Both the position numbers and the translations under genes were made by a program. From assembly GCA_023630585.1 (NCBI GenBank), contig CM042566.1:10189754-10253753 (forward strand): DNA of 64,000 nt, read 5' to 3'. A model generated the notes under the pieces. The model was not told the DNA's origin and did no database searches. It saw nothing but the letters and a program-made list of their open reading frames with translations. This DNA comes from Cranoglanis bouderius. Lineage: Eukaryota; Chordata; Actinopteri; Siluriformes; Cranoglanididae. Positions 1 through 10,675 of this stretch are shown piece after piece (the first letter of the stretch is position 1; every line of letters starts with the position of its first letter).

Positions 1-511
1 AAAGAAATGCTGTAGAGCAAAGATGCCTTCAAAATAATGAAATTAAATGTTTCTACATAAAAAAATAGCGTAAAGAGCAGTAAACAGTAGTAAATAAAAC
101 AAAGTCAATATTTGGTGGGACAAAAAAATAAAAATAAAAATAGTAGTCTCCGGTATAATTTGTACAGTTTTACAAGGAAATTAGCTGTTAAGTTTTATTG
201 AGCATCTTGCAGAACCAGCCACAGTTCTTCTGGAGACTTTGACTGTCACACTTGCTTCTTATTTTTGCAGCAAAACCCAGCAGCCTGCATTGTGTTTTTT
301 GTCTGAAAAGTGGTATCTTATGTAATATGCTGCTTTCTCTAATGACATACAAACATTTTTCTGTATCATTTAATTTTGTGCTAGAAAACTAATGTTTGGG
401 AATCTAAAATGTTTTTGTACTGACTTGATAATGTAGAAGTCATAAAATAAAAAATCTATAACAAAGTTTGTACTTAAAAAATAGGGTGCCTAAAACTTTT
501 GCACAGTACTA
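1..511 (-). mobile_element. Tc1/mariner-like non-autonomous relic, right end
   Basis: The right edge reads TGCCTAAAACTTTTGCACAG, the complement of the left terminal repeat of the Tc1-like element that begins at 48949. Interior blocks (the ATGCTGTA..G.AA start, a CAATATTTG block, and a CCACAGTTCTTCTG block near 220) occur in the same order in that element, so both belong to one family. The left part is outside the window. No transposase frame survives, so this is either a MITE or a decayed copy. Confidence 0.7.
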
Positions 512-1027
512 TATGTCTGAAACTGAAGATGGTTTCAAAATGAGCTGCTAGACTGTATGCTGGATGACTGTATGTTGTTGACTTTAAACTACCTATCATG
601 GGGTTACTCTAAGAATTTACGCTTATAGCATAAGTCAAGTATGATAGCCTCTCAACTTAATTTGGCTGTGATTATTGTCAGCCTGTCCCACCAAAATCTA
701 TGGCCTCTGCTGTTCATGATTGTTAGAGTTTCCCTCGTTCTCGGAGTCGCTCGAACACTTCCGCATTCCTTGCGCCACGTTGCTGAGAGCAGCGCCTCTC
801 CATTCACAAAAACCTGCTGGACTATGCATTCACTAACTCTTGCTTTGTTTACATCACCATGTGCTTGTGTTTTTGTTTACTTCATGTCTCCGCCTCCTTT
901 ATGTTTATTGGTTCTCTGGTTTATGTCATGTCTCCGACCCTGTTCATTGATAGGTTTTCCATTCATGGTTTAATTATTAGTTTCAGGTGTTCTGTGTTTA
1001 ACATCGTTTGTTTCTGATTTGTTTGTG

Positions 1028-1035
1028 TATATAAA
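1028..1035 (+). promoter_or_regulatory. TATA box of the LTR promoter
   Basis: TATATAAA lies about 300 bp into the LTR at the U3/R position, followed by a pyrimidine-rich start region. The minus-strand siblings have a TTTAAAT at the equivalent place. This is typical LTR RNA polymerase II promoter structure; activity is not known. Confidence 0.65.
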
Positions 1036-1266
1036 CCTCCTCCCGTTTCAGCTTCCTCACGGAGTATTAAATAGACTAGATAGAGTAAGGATCTTACTAG
1101 TATGTGCTGTATGCCTGCTATCTTCTCGGTTTCTCTCGCCCTTAGTTTGTGATTCCTAGCTCATAGCTCCCAGTTCATAGTTCCTAGACCATAGCTCTTA
1201 GCTCATAGTTCCTAGTCCGTAGCCTAGTTTCGTGTGTTTGCTTTAGTTTTGTTTTGCTTTGTTCTC

Positions 1267-1355
1267 ATCTCTTTTGGAATTACTGCCAAGTGGATTATCT
1301 CTTTTGAACTACTGCCTTGTGGATTATCTCTTTTGGATTATTGTCTTTCCTTTGT
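1267..1355 (+). repeat. 29-30 bp tandem repeat in LTR leader, 3 units
   Basis: Units begin at 1267, 1297 and 1326 with ATCTCTTTTGGA and a GGATT separator. The repeat lies between the TATA box and the expected polyadenylation site, the same part of the LTR in which a sibling carries a 55-bp array. Confidence 0.8.
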
Positions 1356-1430
1356 GAGTGGATTATAGTTTGTTTCAGTTCCATTACTTTTGAAGGAAAC
1401 TGTTCCTACTAAACTGACTTTTTCCCCACC

Positions 1431-1995
1431 CTAATATTGTGATGGCTAGAAAATTAAATTGACTGTCTAGTACTGCTATGCTTCACAGACCCCAGCATTT
1501 GAGAACCATGGGTGTTACTTACAAATACCATTGTCAAATCATTACTCTTCATCTTCATTAACATTCAAGGGAGTTTTCATTCAAAATCAAACCTTATTTA
1601 CTTGAAATCAAACACCTGTGAAAAACACACAAGCATTGTACATGCTAATATTTTCTAAAATCCTCTGCTATCTATAGAGTTTTAAGATTTAAATCAAATC
1701 TTCTGGTAGTGGGCACAGATCCTTAACCCTCAGTTTGACAAACTGGCTGAATGAAATAGGTGAGGAATTCAAATATAGACATACAGCACATTGCTTTTTT
1801 CTTGCTATAAGCAGTATATTCAGTTTCATAGGACCATCATTTTTGGCAAAAAGGTTTACAGTATGTATCGGGCAGTAGCAGACTGAGTAGCTGACCTTGA
1901 CTGTGAAAAGAAAATCCAATTTGCATTAGGTAACCAATGTAGTTAACAAAAGAAAGTAGAAGAGAAGAGACAGCAGTAAGAAATTGATGCTTATA
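1431..1995. other. No gene or repeat recognised
   Basis: AT-rich sequence between the truncated LTR and the Tc1 copy. A 76-codon minus frame at 1689-1919 has no recognisable domain. Nothing further can be supported. Confidence 0.5.
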
Positions 1996-3401
1996 CAGTG
2001 GGGGAAAAAAGTATTTGATCCCCTGCTGATTTTGTACGTTTGCCCACTGACAAAGAAATGATCAGTCTATGATTTTAATGGTAGGTGTATTTTAACAGTG
2101 AGAGACAGAATAACAACAAAAAAAATCCAGAAAAATGCATTTCAAAAAAGTTATAAATTGATTTGCATTTTAATGAGTGAAATATGTATTTGATCGCCTA
2201 TCAATCAGCAAGATTTCTGGCTCCCAGGTGTTTTTTACACAGGTAATGAGCTGAGATTAGGAGCACTCTCTTAAAGGGAGTGATCCTAATCCCAGTTTGT
2301 TACCTGTAAAAAGACACCTGTCCACAGAAGCAATCAATCAATCAGATTCCAAACTCTCCACCATGGCCAAGACCAAAGAGCTGTCCAAGGATGTCAGGGA
2401 CAAGATTGTAGACCTACACAAGGCTGGAATGGGCTACAAGACCATCACCAAGCAGCTTGGTGAGAAGGTGAAAACAGTTGGTGTGATTATTCGCAAATGG
2501 AAGAAACTGTCAGTCTCCCTCGGTCTGGGGGTCCATGCAAGATCTCACCTCGTGGAGTTCCAATGATCATGAGAATGGTGAGGAATCAGCCCAGAACTAC
2601 ATGGTAGGATCATGTTAATGATCTCAAGGCAGCTGGGACCATAGTCACCAAGAAAACAATTGGTAACACACTATGCCGTGAAGGACTGAAATCCTGCAGC
2701 GCCCGCAAGGTCCCCCTGCTCAAGAAAGCACACGTACAGGCCCGTCTGAAGTTTGCCTGAATGATTCAGAGGAGAACTGGGTGAAAGTGTTGTGGTCAGG
2801 TGTGGCCAGATCTCTTTGGCATCAACTCAACTTGCCGTGTTTGGAGGAGGAGGAATGCTGCCTATGACCCCAAGCCATAAGACCATCCCCACCATCAAAC
2901 ATGGAGGTGGGAACATTATGCTTTGGGGGTGTTTTTCGGCTAAGGGGACAGGACAACTGCACCGCATCAAAGGGACGATGGACGGGGCCATGTACCGTCA
3001 AATCTTGGGTGAGAACCTCCTTCCCTCAGCCAGGTCATTGAAAATGACCTTAATGACTTGGAGAGGATCTGCAAAGAGGAGTGGGACAAAATCCCTTCTG
3101 AGATGTGTGCATACCTTTTGGCCAACTACTGTACAAGAAACGTCTGACCTCTGTGATTACCAACAAGGGTTTTGCCACCAAGTACTAGTACTAGTCGAAG
3201 GGGTCAAATACTTCTTTCCCTCATTAAAATGCTAGTCAATTTATAAGTTTTTTGAAATGCGTTTTTCCGGATTTTTTTTGTTGTTATTCTGTCTCTCACT
3301 GTTAAAATACACCTACCATTAAAATTATAGACTGATAATTTTTTGTCAGTGGGCAAACGTACAAAATCAGCAGGGGATCAAATAATTTTTTCCCCTCACT
3401 G
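1996..3401 (+). mobile_element. Tc1/mariner element (family 1), catalytic core deleted
   Basis: Terminal repeats start CAGTGGGGG and end CCCCTCACTG, flanked by TA on both sides (1994-1995 and 3402-3403). The terminal sequence containing GTACGTTTGCCCACTGAC recurs inverted at the right end. The sequence to the right is the 3' portion of a different Tc1 family, so this copy appears to have jumped into, or next to, an older Tc1. It is non-functional because its transposase lacks the catalytic middle. Confidence 0.9.
2363..3188 (+). pseudogene. Tc1 transposase (family 1), deleted
   Basis: The frame opens with MAKTKELSKDVRDKIVDLHK in a good Kozak context (CCACCATGG) and continues with a Psq/paired-like helix-turn-helix (GYKTITKQLG). 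After a frameshift it resumes with the NWVKVLWS region, then HGGGNIMLWGCFSAKGTGQL and MYRQILGENLLPSARSLKM. The next block jumps straight to the LNDLERICKEEWDKIPSEMC-type tail, ending in FATKY-stop. The segment with the second Asp (DNDPKHTA) and the Glu (SPDLKPIENL), both present in the sister copy at 58845, has been deleted near 3046. Transposase would bind the TIRs and cut at TA; this one cannot. Confidence 0.9.
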
Positions 3402-3403
3402 TA

Positions 3404-3652
3404 TCCCAACAGACTAAAGGCTGTAATTAAAGCAAAATGTGGTTCAACAAAATGGGGGTGGGGGGGTGATCCTTTTTCCAACTCAGTGTTTCTGTTTTTT
3501 AATTTTTTTATGACATGTTGGTGTTATATCTTTCACTTGGATGTTATAAGTTGCACTGAGTAAATACAGCTGAATAAAACAGAAACTGTGCTCGTCTTCA
3601 TTTCAGGCTGCAAAGCATTTAAAGGGGGGGTGATTATTTTTTATACCCACTG
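3404..3652 (+). mobile_element. 3' remnant of a Tc1 element (family 2)
   Basis: It begins with the ATCCCAACAGACTAAAGGC coding tail that also occurs at 56418 in the fuller family-2 copy. It then follows the same 3' UTR (GTGATCCTTTTTCCAACTC, GTTGGTGTTATATC) and ends in the terminal repeat TTATACCCACTG. The 5' part is missing; the junction coincides with the TA next to the family-1 insertion. Confidence 0.85.
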
Positions 3653-5331
3653 CACCTGGCTGGGTGCTCAGGGAATGTGCTGATCAGCTTGCAAATGTCC
3701 TCACAGTCATCTTTGACATTTCCCTGAGCCAAACAGTTGCCCCGTGTGCTTCAAGATGACCAGCATCATCCCTGTGCTGAAGAAATCATCTGTGTCCTGC
3801 CTGAATGACTATCGGCCTGTGGCACACACACCCATCACCATGCAGTGCTTCGAGCGGCTAGTCATGAAACACACAAAGAGCAGTCTTTCCACCACAATGG
3901 ACCACATTTCAGTATGCATACCATCCCGACCGCTCAACAGATGACGCCTTACCTTCTACCATCCATCTGTCTCTGACCCATCTAGACAAAAAGGACAATT
4001 ACATAAGGATGCTGTTCATAGACTTCAGTTCAGCATTCAACACAATCATCCCACAACAACTGACAACAAATCTGAGCCTGATGGGTTTAAACACCTCCCT
4101 CTGCAACTGGATCCTGGACTTTCTGACCAAGAGACCCCAGTCCATCAGGATTGGCAACTCCACCTCCAGCACCACCACACTGAACACCGGCACCCCCCAG
4201 GGCTGTGTGCTCAGTCCACTGCTGTTAACCCTGCTGACTCGTGACTGTGCAGCAAAGTACAGTTCTAATTGCATCATCAAGTTCACTGATGACACTACAG
4301 TTGTGGGCTTCATTAGCAACAATGATGAGTCAGCATACAGGGAAGAGGTGACCCAGCTTGCAGGATGGTGTAGAGACAACAATCTATCTCTTAATGTTGA
4401 GAAGACTAAAGAGATGATTGTTGACTTCAGGAGTACCCAAGTGCACCACCCACCACTGCACATCAATGGAACAACTATGGAGAGAGTCAAAAGCTACAAG
4501 TTTCTTGGTGTGCACATCACTGAGGACCTCTCCTGGACTCTCAGCACCACCTGCCTAGTCAAGAAGGCCCAGCAGTGCCTCCAGTTCTTGCAGAGGCTGA
4601 AGAGAGCCAAAATTGCCCATCCCATTCTCACCTCCTTCTACAGAGGGACAGTAGAGAGCGTCCTGACCAGCTTTCTCACCATGTGGTACAGGAACTGCAC
4701 AGCCTCTGATCGCAAGACCCTACCGCGGATTGTGAGGACTACTGAAAAGATCATAGGAGTCTCTCTACCCACCATTGACACCTCTTTCAACAACCGTTGC
4801 ATCTGCAAAGCCACCAGTATTGTGGACGACCCCTCTCACCCATTTTCATGCACCAGCACCACCAGACTCCGCAACAGTTTCTTCCTGAGGAAGTCAGATT
4901 ACTCAACCCCCTGCTGTCTCCCAATGCTCACCTGGGCTAGTCAAACACACCTAACCCTGTAAGACTCATTCCACTGCACAGACATTAACCCAGTAAGACT
5001 CAGTACCACTGCACACTGCACTTTACATTGCTGCATCAGTCACTTTATATTATGGAACTCAATTTTGCTGCCAATATTGCTGCTATACTTGTGCTGCTAC
5101 ATTACACAATACCTTACAGTTTGCAGTCCATGTTCTGTGTATTTATTGTCCTGCGTATTTACTGTTTTATGTGTATTTATTGTTTTGCACTCATCTCACA
5201 CTGTTGTGTAGTGAACTCTTTGTAGTCTTGCGTACTGTTTTGTGTTGCACCATGGTCCTGAAGAAACATCATTTCATTCCAATGTATGCACGCTATATAG
5301 AGGAATGACAATAAAAACCCACTTGACTTGC
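3653..5331 (+). mobile_element. Rex1-like LINE, 5' truncated
   Basis: The reverse transcriptase resembles the Rex1/Babar group of the CR1 superclade. The 3' end reads GACAATAAAAACCCACTTG then ACTTG, the same pentamer-type tail as the minus-strand copy ending at 9577. There is no endonuclease and the 5' end abuts a Tc1 end at 3652, so the element is truncated as is usual for target-primed integration. It is dead through frameshifts. The clade name is from recognition only. Confidence 0.8.
3744..4962 (+). pseudogene. LINE reverse transcriptase (Rex1-like)
   Basis: The first part, 3744-3944, holds the RT entry motif LNDYRPVAHTP. A frameshift leads to 4009-4962 with motif A (FIDFSSAFNTI), motif B (LNTGTPQGCVLSPLL), motif C FTDDT at about 4282 in place of the usual FADD, then SLNVEKTKEM and the thumb motif YKFLGVHI. 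The tail (RKTLPRIVRTTEKIIG, SIVDDPSHP) is typical of this LINE group. The enzyme would copy LINE RNA at a nicked target; the frameshift and missing N-terminus make this inactive. Confidence 0.88.
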
Positions 5332-5339
5332 TTTAGGAG

Positions 5340-5989
5340 AAAAAAATAGTGAAATGCAACACTCACATTCATTAGCTTCATTGCCCCAGTATCTAATTGT
5401 TAAGTCATTAAGTTAAACTACAGGTTTGAAATTCTATTGAACTCACCAGCAGACATGAGACTGAATAATGCCCATTTTAATGAGGGGAATAACTGGCACT
5501 GCAATTGTAAATGGAAGAAGGGCCTTGGCATGATGCCACCACTCCAGTTAATGACATCTGCTGGGAGTTAAATGGTGAAATAAAGACAGACAGTGGAGAA
5601 TACAAGCATCAAAGGTGGAGTTAAGGCTATACCACCCATCTTTTCAGTATTTATTATTTTTATTGTAAATATTATTGTTAATTATTTTATTGTAGATATA
5701 AAATAAGCAAAATGTGTAAAATAACATTACACACAGTAGCTAAACTAGTACTCAAGCAAAAGGATGAACTATTTATCTTTGTTCATCCCAAAATTTCATT
5801 CTCATTAGAACTACATTTTAAAAATAATTGTATTTTCATACAAAAATATGGACCAAAAGTGTAACCATGAGTAAACTGTATGAGGCACTATCATCCCATT
5901 TCTTGTTAATCACGTCAGCATAATTGGCAGAGTAACTGCAGACTGTGGTGTTCACAACAAGGGACAGACAGACACAGATAAAATCACAT
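5340..5989. other. No gene recognised
   Basis: AT-rich spacer with no domain-bearing reading frame. It carries poly-purine and TTATT stretches only. Confidence 0.5.
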
Positions 5990-6905
5990 ACAATTACACC
6001 CCATGGAAATTGTTGGCTTTTTTGACACATTTGTACAAGCAAACATTTGATCATATTTGAAACAGTGTCTATTAATGAAGTTGATATATTTGAACAAAAC
6101 CACAAGGAAAATTAACTTTTTAAATAATTTGTTCAACAGAAATATCAATAGATGTGATATTCTTCTTTGGAAAAAATAAGTACACCCTTAGCCTCAGAAG
6201 CTAGTATTGCCCCCTTTAGCAGAAATAACTTCTTGTAGGTATTTCGCATAATTGTCCACCAGTCTCTGACATTGGCTTGCTGGAATTTTTGATCACTGTT
6301 CCATGCAATATTCTTTCACTTGCAAGATGTTGCGAGAGTTTTCGTGCATGTACTGCCCACTTCAAATTGCCCCTGTAGTCTTGCAAAGGCTTTTTCCTGG
6401 CACACCTCCCATGCAGGTCAAATTTGTGCAATCTCTTTCTGATTGTGGACACGTACTTTGACACCAACAGTTGCAAGACTTACTAGCAGATCCTGTGATG
6501 AAATTTTGGGGTTCTTGGAGACTTCTTTTTGCATCAGACGGTCTGCTCTTCGGCTGAATTTGCTGGGACAGCCAGTCCTGGTCAAATTGGCAGTCGTTTG
6601 AAATCTGCACCATTTGTAGATTATTTTCCTAATTTGGAGATCTTTTTAAATCCCTTGCCAGACTCAGGCATCCACAACCTTTTTTTCTGAATGCCTTACA
6701 GAACTCTTTAGGTTTTGGCATGATGACACCACACACCTCAATAGCAAATGAAACACCAGATATGATATGAGAGGGGTATAAATAAGACAGTTTCCACCTG
6801 CACCGTCTAACCATGTTCTAATCACTGGCACCCAGAACAAAATGTCAATTTTGTGTGTCATCTTTATTAATAGGCACTGTTTCAAAGAGGATGAAATGTT
6901 TGCAT
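5990..6905 (-). mobile_element. Tc1/mariner relic (family 4)
   Basis: Both edges carry the same inverted sub-terminal block, with AATTGTTGGCTTTTTTGACA and CAAGCAAACATTTGATC near 6010 and its complement near 6860-6905. The same blocks occur in the plus-strand copy at 13594. A piece near 6165-6215 (AATAAGTACACCC) looks like a different Tc1 end, so the relic may be mosaic. Boundaries are approximate. Confidence 0.7.
6216..6721 (-). pseudogene. Tc1 transposase fragment (family 4)
   Basis: Read on the minus strand it starts MPKPKEFCKAFRKK, then SLARDLKRSPN in another frame. It continues with TIRKRLHKFDLHGRCARKKP, the end of the second DNA-binding helix-turn-helix. No DDE catalytic motifs are present and there are several frameshifts. 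Confidence 0.75.
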
Positions 6906-6990
6906 CTATCCATCCATCTATCTACAACCAGTTTCCGACACAAAATCCAAGAAATTTCAATCCATTCCGCTCTTTGGGTGGCTCGCCATC

Positions 6991-7821
6991 TGTTACACCA
7001 CAGGAAGAGAGCTGGACACAGTTGCGGTCAAAAGTTCATCACTTTATTCGGCAAACATGTGAAGAGGGACACAGGGTAACAGCAATATTTTAGGAAGGCG
7101 TCGTGACTTCGTAAGGTGCAGTAACAAAGATTATACAGTTTCTCAAATAGCTAGAACTAGCAGTAGTGAACACACAGTATGGAACTACAACGACTAGCAG
7201 TAGTAAACACACAGTATGATATTACAAGTACTAACAGTGGAAAACATACATCATGATACTACAAGAACTAATAGTTGAAAACTCAAAGCATGATACTTCA
7301 TGAACTAGCAGTAGAACACACACAGCATGACACTACGATAGCGGTAGCTAACATACAGCATGCAACTGCGATGTACTGGCTGTAGCAAACAATCAGAATA
7401 TCGAGTGTATGTTAATTATCACAGAAAGGTTATTCCTTAGTAGAGGGCTTAGATGAAATCGTAAACCAAAATACTTAGCTTGCAGTCAAAATGCCAAGGA
7501 AATCAGTCCAGGGTTAATCACTCAGTAATGTGAGATTCGGAGAGAACAAACAATACTTCGCCCTGAACCTGGAAAACAAAAGTCCTTAAATAATGTGTCG
7601 TGAGAGTGGAAACAGGTGTGCGGGATTAAAATGATGGTCATTGTGAACGTGGCAGTGTGTGGGTGCTGTGGGTGTTGTGGTCTCTAGCGGCCATACTTGT
7701 AGGCCACCGAGCTTGCTGGGAAGTGTAGTGTGGGGTGTGTGCAAGGGAGTCGGTGGCGGCCATGTCCTTGAGCCGCTGAGAGTTCTGGGAACTGGAGTCG
7801 CGCTTTTTGCGTGACCTAACA
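6991..7821 (-). mobile_element. Solo LTR, group B, 831 bp, TSD CCATC
   Basis: It starts TGTTACACC and ends GACCTAACA, flanked by CCATC at 6986-6990 and again at 7822-7826, a perfect 5-bp target duplication. On the minus strand a TTATTTAAGG promoter-like box and an AATAAAG signal (complement of CTTTATTCGG near 7050) give the order U3, R, U5 from high to low coordinates. No internal sequence follows at either side, so this is a solo LTR left by LTR-LTR recombination. It shares its U3 design with the LTR at 60866. Confidence 0.92.
7688..7799 (-). promoter_or_regulatory. Duplicated U3 module, ZNF143/YY1-like
   Basis: Two diverged copies (about 7688-7730 and 7756-7799) each hold GCGGCCAT followed about 25 bp later by CTGGGAA..G.AGT. 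The complement, ACTACACTTCCCAGCA, resembles the ZNF143/Staf site, and the CCAT core resembles a YY1 site. The resemblance is by eye. The same pair occurs twice in the LTR at 60866. Confidence 0.5.
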
Positions 7822-7826
7822 CCATC

Positions 7827-8539
7827 TGTTTTCCTTCCCACGAATAAGTAGTCCTGCGTCAGCGATTCGATAACTCGAAGACAGCCTTTAATAGCACACA
7901 CACACAAAAAAAAACCCGGCCTGCGTAACCGGACAGCACACTTAGTTCACTTACATTAAATCATAACAAGCTCAAGATTAATTTTGAGCCAATATTGTTC
8001 ACTTAACAACTTATCAGATCATACAATCCGTTATTATCATCATACAACCGACATCACGAACATAAATCATTAAATGTTACATCACAAAATACATTAATTT
8101 ACCGCATGTTATACAGTACATTAGTTCAAACAACACAAGCAGTATTCAGTTGGAATATTGAACTCACCAATTCCCTGGTAACACTCAGTTAACCTGTTGT
8201 TTCTTCCGTGTGACGCAGCTGTTATTAAGTTAATTGGGCCGATCTTGAAGTTTCTTAACTGGGCTTTAAGAGTGTAACTCTCACTCAAAACAGAAAAATC
8301 TCATTTATCATATCTTTTTAACAACTTAAGTGTTGTTTCAAATTATATTTTCTCTAATATTCTTATTTTTTCTAGGTTTTTTTCTGAAAAACCCTATCTT
8401 CTCTCAAGTTCAACCAAATCGTCTCTGTCTTTGTCTAACTGGTGGGCGGAGTTGCTATCACTGAATCAAGCTACCAGGCTCTCTGGGACAGTGAGAGGTG
8501 GTCTCCACAGAGGTCTCCACCTCTATCCGTTTACCTGAC
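7827..8539. other. No gene recognised
   Basis: AT-rich DNA between the solo LTR and the integrase fragment, with a short CA run and an A9 tract near 7890-7915. It contains no recognisable reverse transcriptase, although that is where one would follow if the neighbouring gypsy element were complete. Confidence 0.5.
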
Positions 8540-8574
8540 CTCATAGGTGACTTCTCAGAATCACCGTGTGACCT

Positions 8575-9571
8575 CAAGGGGTCCTTGCCACTTCATGAGT
8601 AATTTAAAGCTTGACATGGGTAGCAAAATGAGCACTTTATCTCCTGGTGCAAATTCCTGTCACCGAGTACCCCGTTATACAGCTGGGATTGACATTCTTG
8701 CACCTATAGCAAATTCTCCTGTGTTAATTGTCCCAATGTGTGGAGTTTTGCTCTCAGGTCAAGAACATATTGAATTTTATTTTTGCTATTAAAAGGTGCC
8801 TCCTGCCAATTTTCTATAATGATGTCCAAGATGCCGCAATGCTTGCACCTTTACAATAATTTGACTCATACTGCAAACAACAGCAGCTCGAGCAACTTCC
8901 GTGCATCAAAGTGAATAAATTTACGAATTGTATTTTTTAAGCGTTTGATTAAAGCATTCGACCAGCTCATCCGTCTGTGGATGGTAAACACTGGTGTGAT
9001 TCGATTTAATCCCCAACAATCTGTAAAGCTAGTGTAGTGTCTATGACATAAATGTAGTACCCTGGTCAATCAGGATCTCTTTCAGGATCCTGACTCGAGA
9101 GATAACATGGAAGAGCGCCTCCTCAACACTACGTGCTGACATATTGTGCAGAGGCACTGCTTCTGGATACCACATTGCACAATCCACCAAGACTAACACA
9201 AAGCGATATCCTCGCATGCACTTTTGTAATGGCCTGACAAGGTCCATGCCAATTCTTTCGAAGGGGACCTCGATTAATAGATTTGGGTGCAACGGCGCTT
9301 TTGGGATGGCTGGCAGATTCATGAGCTGACATTCGCAACATGCTGCACACCACCAGTGAACATCACCGCGAATGCCTGACCAATAGAAACAGGCCATGAG
9401 ATGGTTCAGTGTTTTATCCTTCCCCAAATGTCCAGCCATGGGATTATGATGAGCCACATGGAACAGAAGTTCCCCACATTGAGTGTCTTGTGTCACTTGA
9501 TATAACCTATCATTAATATTTGATATATACAGGTGGGAGAGCTGAATTTGCTGACCATTGATTACCCTCAC
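8575..9571 (-). pseudogene. Gypsy integrase, frameshifted
   Basis: The zinc-binding region is visible as HHNPMAGHLGKDKTL plus CAACCEC (HHCC type). Next come the core with GMDLV (first Asp), YPEAVPL, and DQGTTF (second Asp). After a frameshift, NTIRKFIHFDARK corresponds to the post-Glu helix. Near 8575-8660 the minus strand reads FAPGDKVLILLPMSSFKLL, then KWQGP, the GPY/F-like C-terminal domain. Integrase would join retroelement cDNA to host DNA. Frameshifts and degraded residues make it inactive. Confidence 0.85.
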
Positions 9572-10103
9572 AAGTCAAGTCAAGTGGCTTTATTGTCATT
9601 TCAACCATATACAGCTGGTACAAGTACACAGTGAAGCGAAACAACATTCCTCCAGTATCATGGTGCAACATAAAACAATACACTAACTACATGAGATGAC
9701 AGAACTAAATAAGACCTACAAATTCTATATAGTGCACCTACAAACATGTGCAAACAATACGACGGTACAGTAACTACTAAAACAGGACAATAGGCACAGT
9801 AAGTGACAGTGTAGTGCCGACCATAAGTGTCCGATATAACATGCAAAAGATACGTGTAAAAGAGTAGCAATAGAATTAAAAAATGCTGTGAATGTAAACA
9901 TAACATGCTATGATTTAGTATTTCAGCAGATAAGCTTATACCAAATATGGACATAGCAGTTATTGCAGTAGCAGCCAGCTGAAAAGTGTATAATAGTGAC
10001 AAGAAATTAAATACGATATTTTTATAAGTACATTAGCAGCAAAAAAATGCAATACAGTCGATACAGAAATGTACAAATATTGCAGTGGGACAGGGTTGGT
10101 GTT

Positions 10104-10108
<5 letters not shown>

Positions 10109-10147
<39 letters not shown>
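10109..10147. repeat. (TG)n microsatellite
   Basis: About 19 uninterrupted TG units in the 3' UTR of the Rex1-like LINE. Confidence 0.95.
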
Positions 10148-10148
<1 letters not shown>

Positions 10149-10640
10149 AGTCCAGTCTGTGAATATTGAGGAGTCTGATGGCTTGGGGGAAGAAGCTGTT
10201 ACACAGTCTGCTTCGGTACCTTTTTTCCAGATGGCAGGAGGGTGAACAATTTGTGTGAGGGGTGGGTGGGGTCATCCACAATGCTGGTGGCTTTGCGGAT
10301 GCAGCGTGTGGTGTCAATGCCCATGACAGAGGGAAGAGAGATTCCAATGATGTTCTCTGCTGTCCTCACTATCCACTGCAGGGCCTTGCGATCCAATATG
10401 GTGCAATTTCCAAACCAGGCAGTGATGCAGCTGCTCAGGATGCTCACAATGGTTCCTCTGTAGAATGTGGTGAGGATGAGGGGTGGGACATTGGCTTTTT
10501 TCAGCCTTCTCAGAAAGTAGAGGCGCTGCTGGGCTTTTTTGGTTATGGAGCTGGTGTTGAGGGACCAGGTGAGGTTCTCTGTCAGGTGAACGCCAAGGAA
10601 TTTGGTGCTCTTGACGATCTGCACAGAAGAGCTGTCGATG
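10147..10640 (-). pseudogene. LINE RT C-terminus (Rex1-like)
   Basis: Minus-strand frame with TKFLGVHLTENLTWS (RT thumb), KKAQQRLYFLRRLKKA, LDRKALQWIVRTAENIIG and SIVDDPTHPSHKLF. It ends in the RLLNIH motif in another frame. It aligns by eye with residues 160-290 of the frame at 4009. The catalytic palm is missing because of 5' truncation. Confidence 0.85.
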
Positions 10641-10675
10641 TCAGAGGCATGCCTCAGGGTCTCACTGCATGTCTG

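Larger units (their letters stand above)
721..1430 (+). mobile_element. LTR of a retrotransposon, group A, 3' truncated
   Basis: It starts TGTTAGAGTTTCC, matching the complement of the ends of the minus-strand LTRs at 29386, 42212 and 53044, so this copy is inverted relative to them. It keeps a U3 with ATGTCTCCGCCTCC repeats, a TATA box at 1028 and a leader with tandem repeats. It stops soon after ACTAAACTGACTTTTTCCCC, before the U5 end found in the siblings, and no matching 5-bp duplication follows. It is therefore a 3'-truncated solo LTR. A 110-codon frame at 641-973 is only a reading through U3. Confidence 0.8.
9577..10675 (-). mobile_element. Rex1-like LINE, 5' truncated, inside the gypsy element
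   Basis: The 3' end lies at the low-coordinate edge, where GTCAAGTCAAGTGGC is the complement of the CCACTTGACTTGAC tail. The 5' edge is between about 10640 and 10690, where RT-thumb sequence gives way to gypsy coding sequence. About 1.1 kb remains, with a TG microsatellite at 10109. It is the same family as the plus-strand copy at 3653. Confidence 0.82.

Noticed and set aside
641..973. 110-codon open frame as a gene
   Set aside because: It reads through U3 of the LTR at 721; the sibling LTRs give unrelated frames in the same place.
3999..4490. 163-codon minus frame
   Set aside because: Antisense shadow of the LINE RT at 4009-4962.
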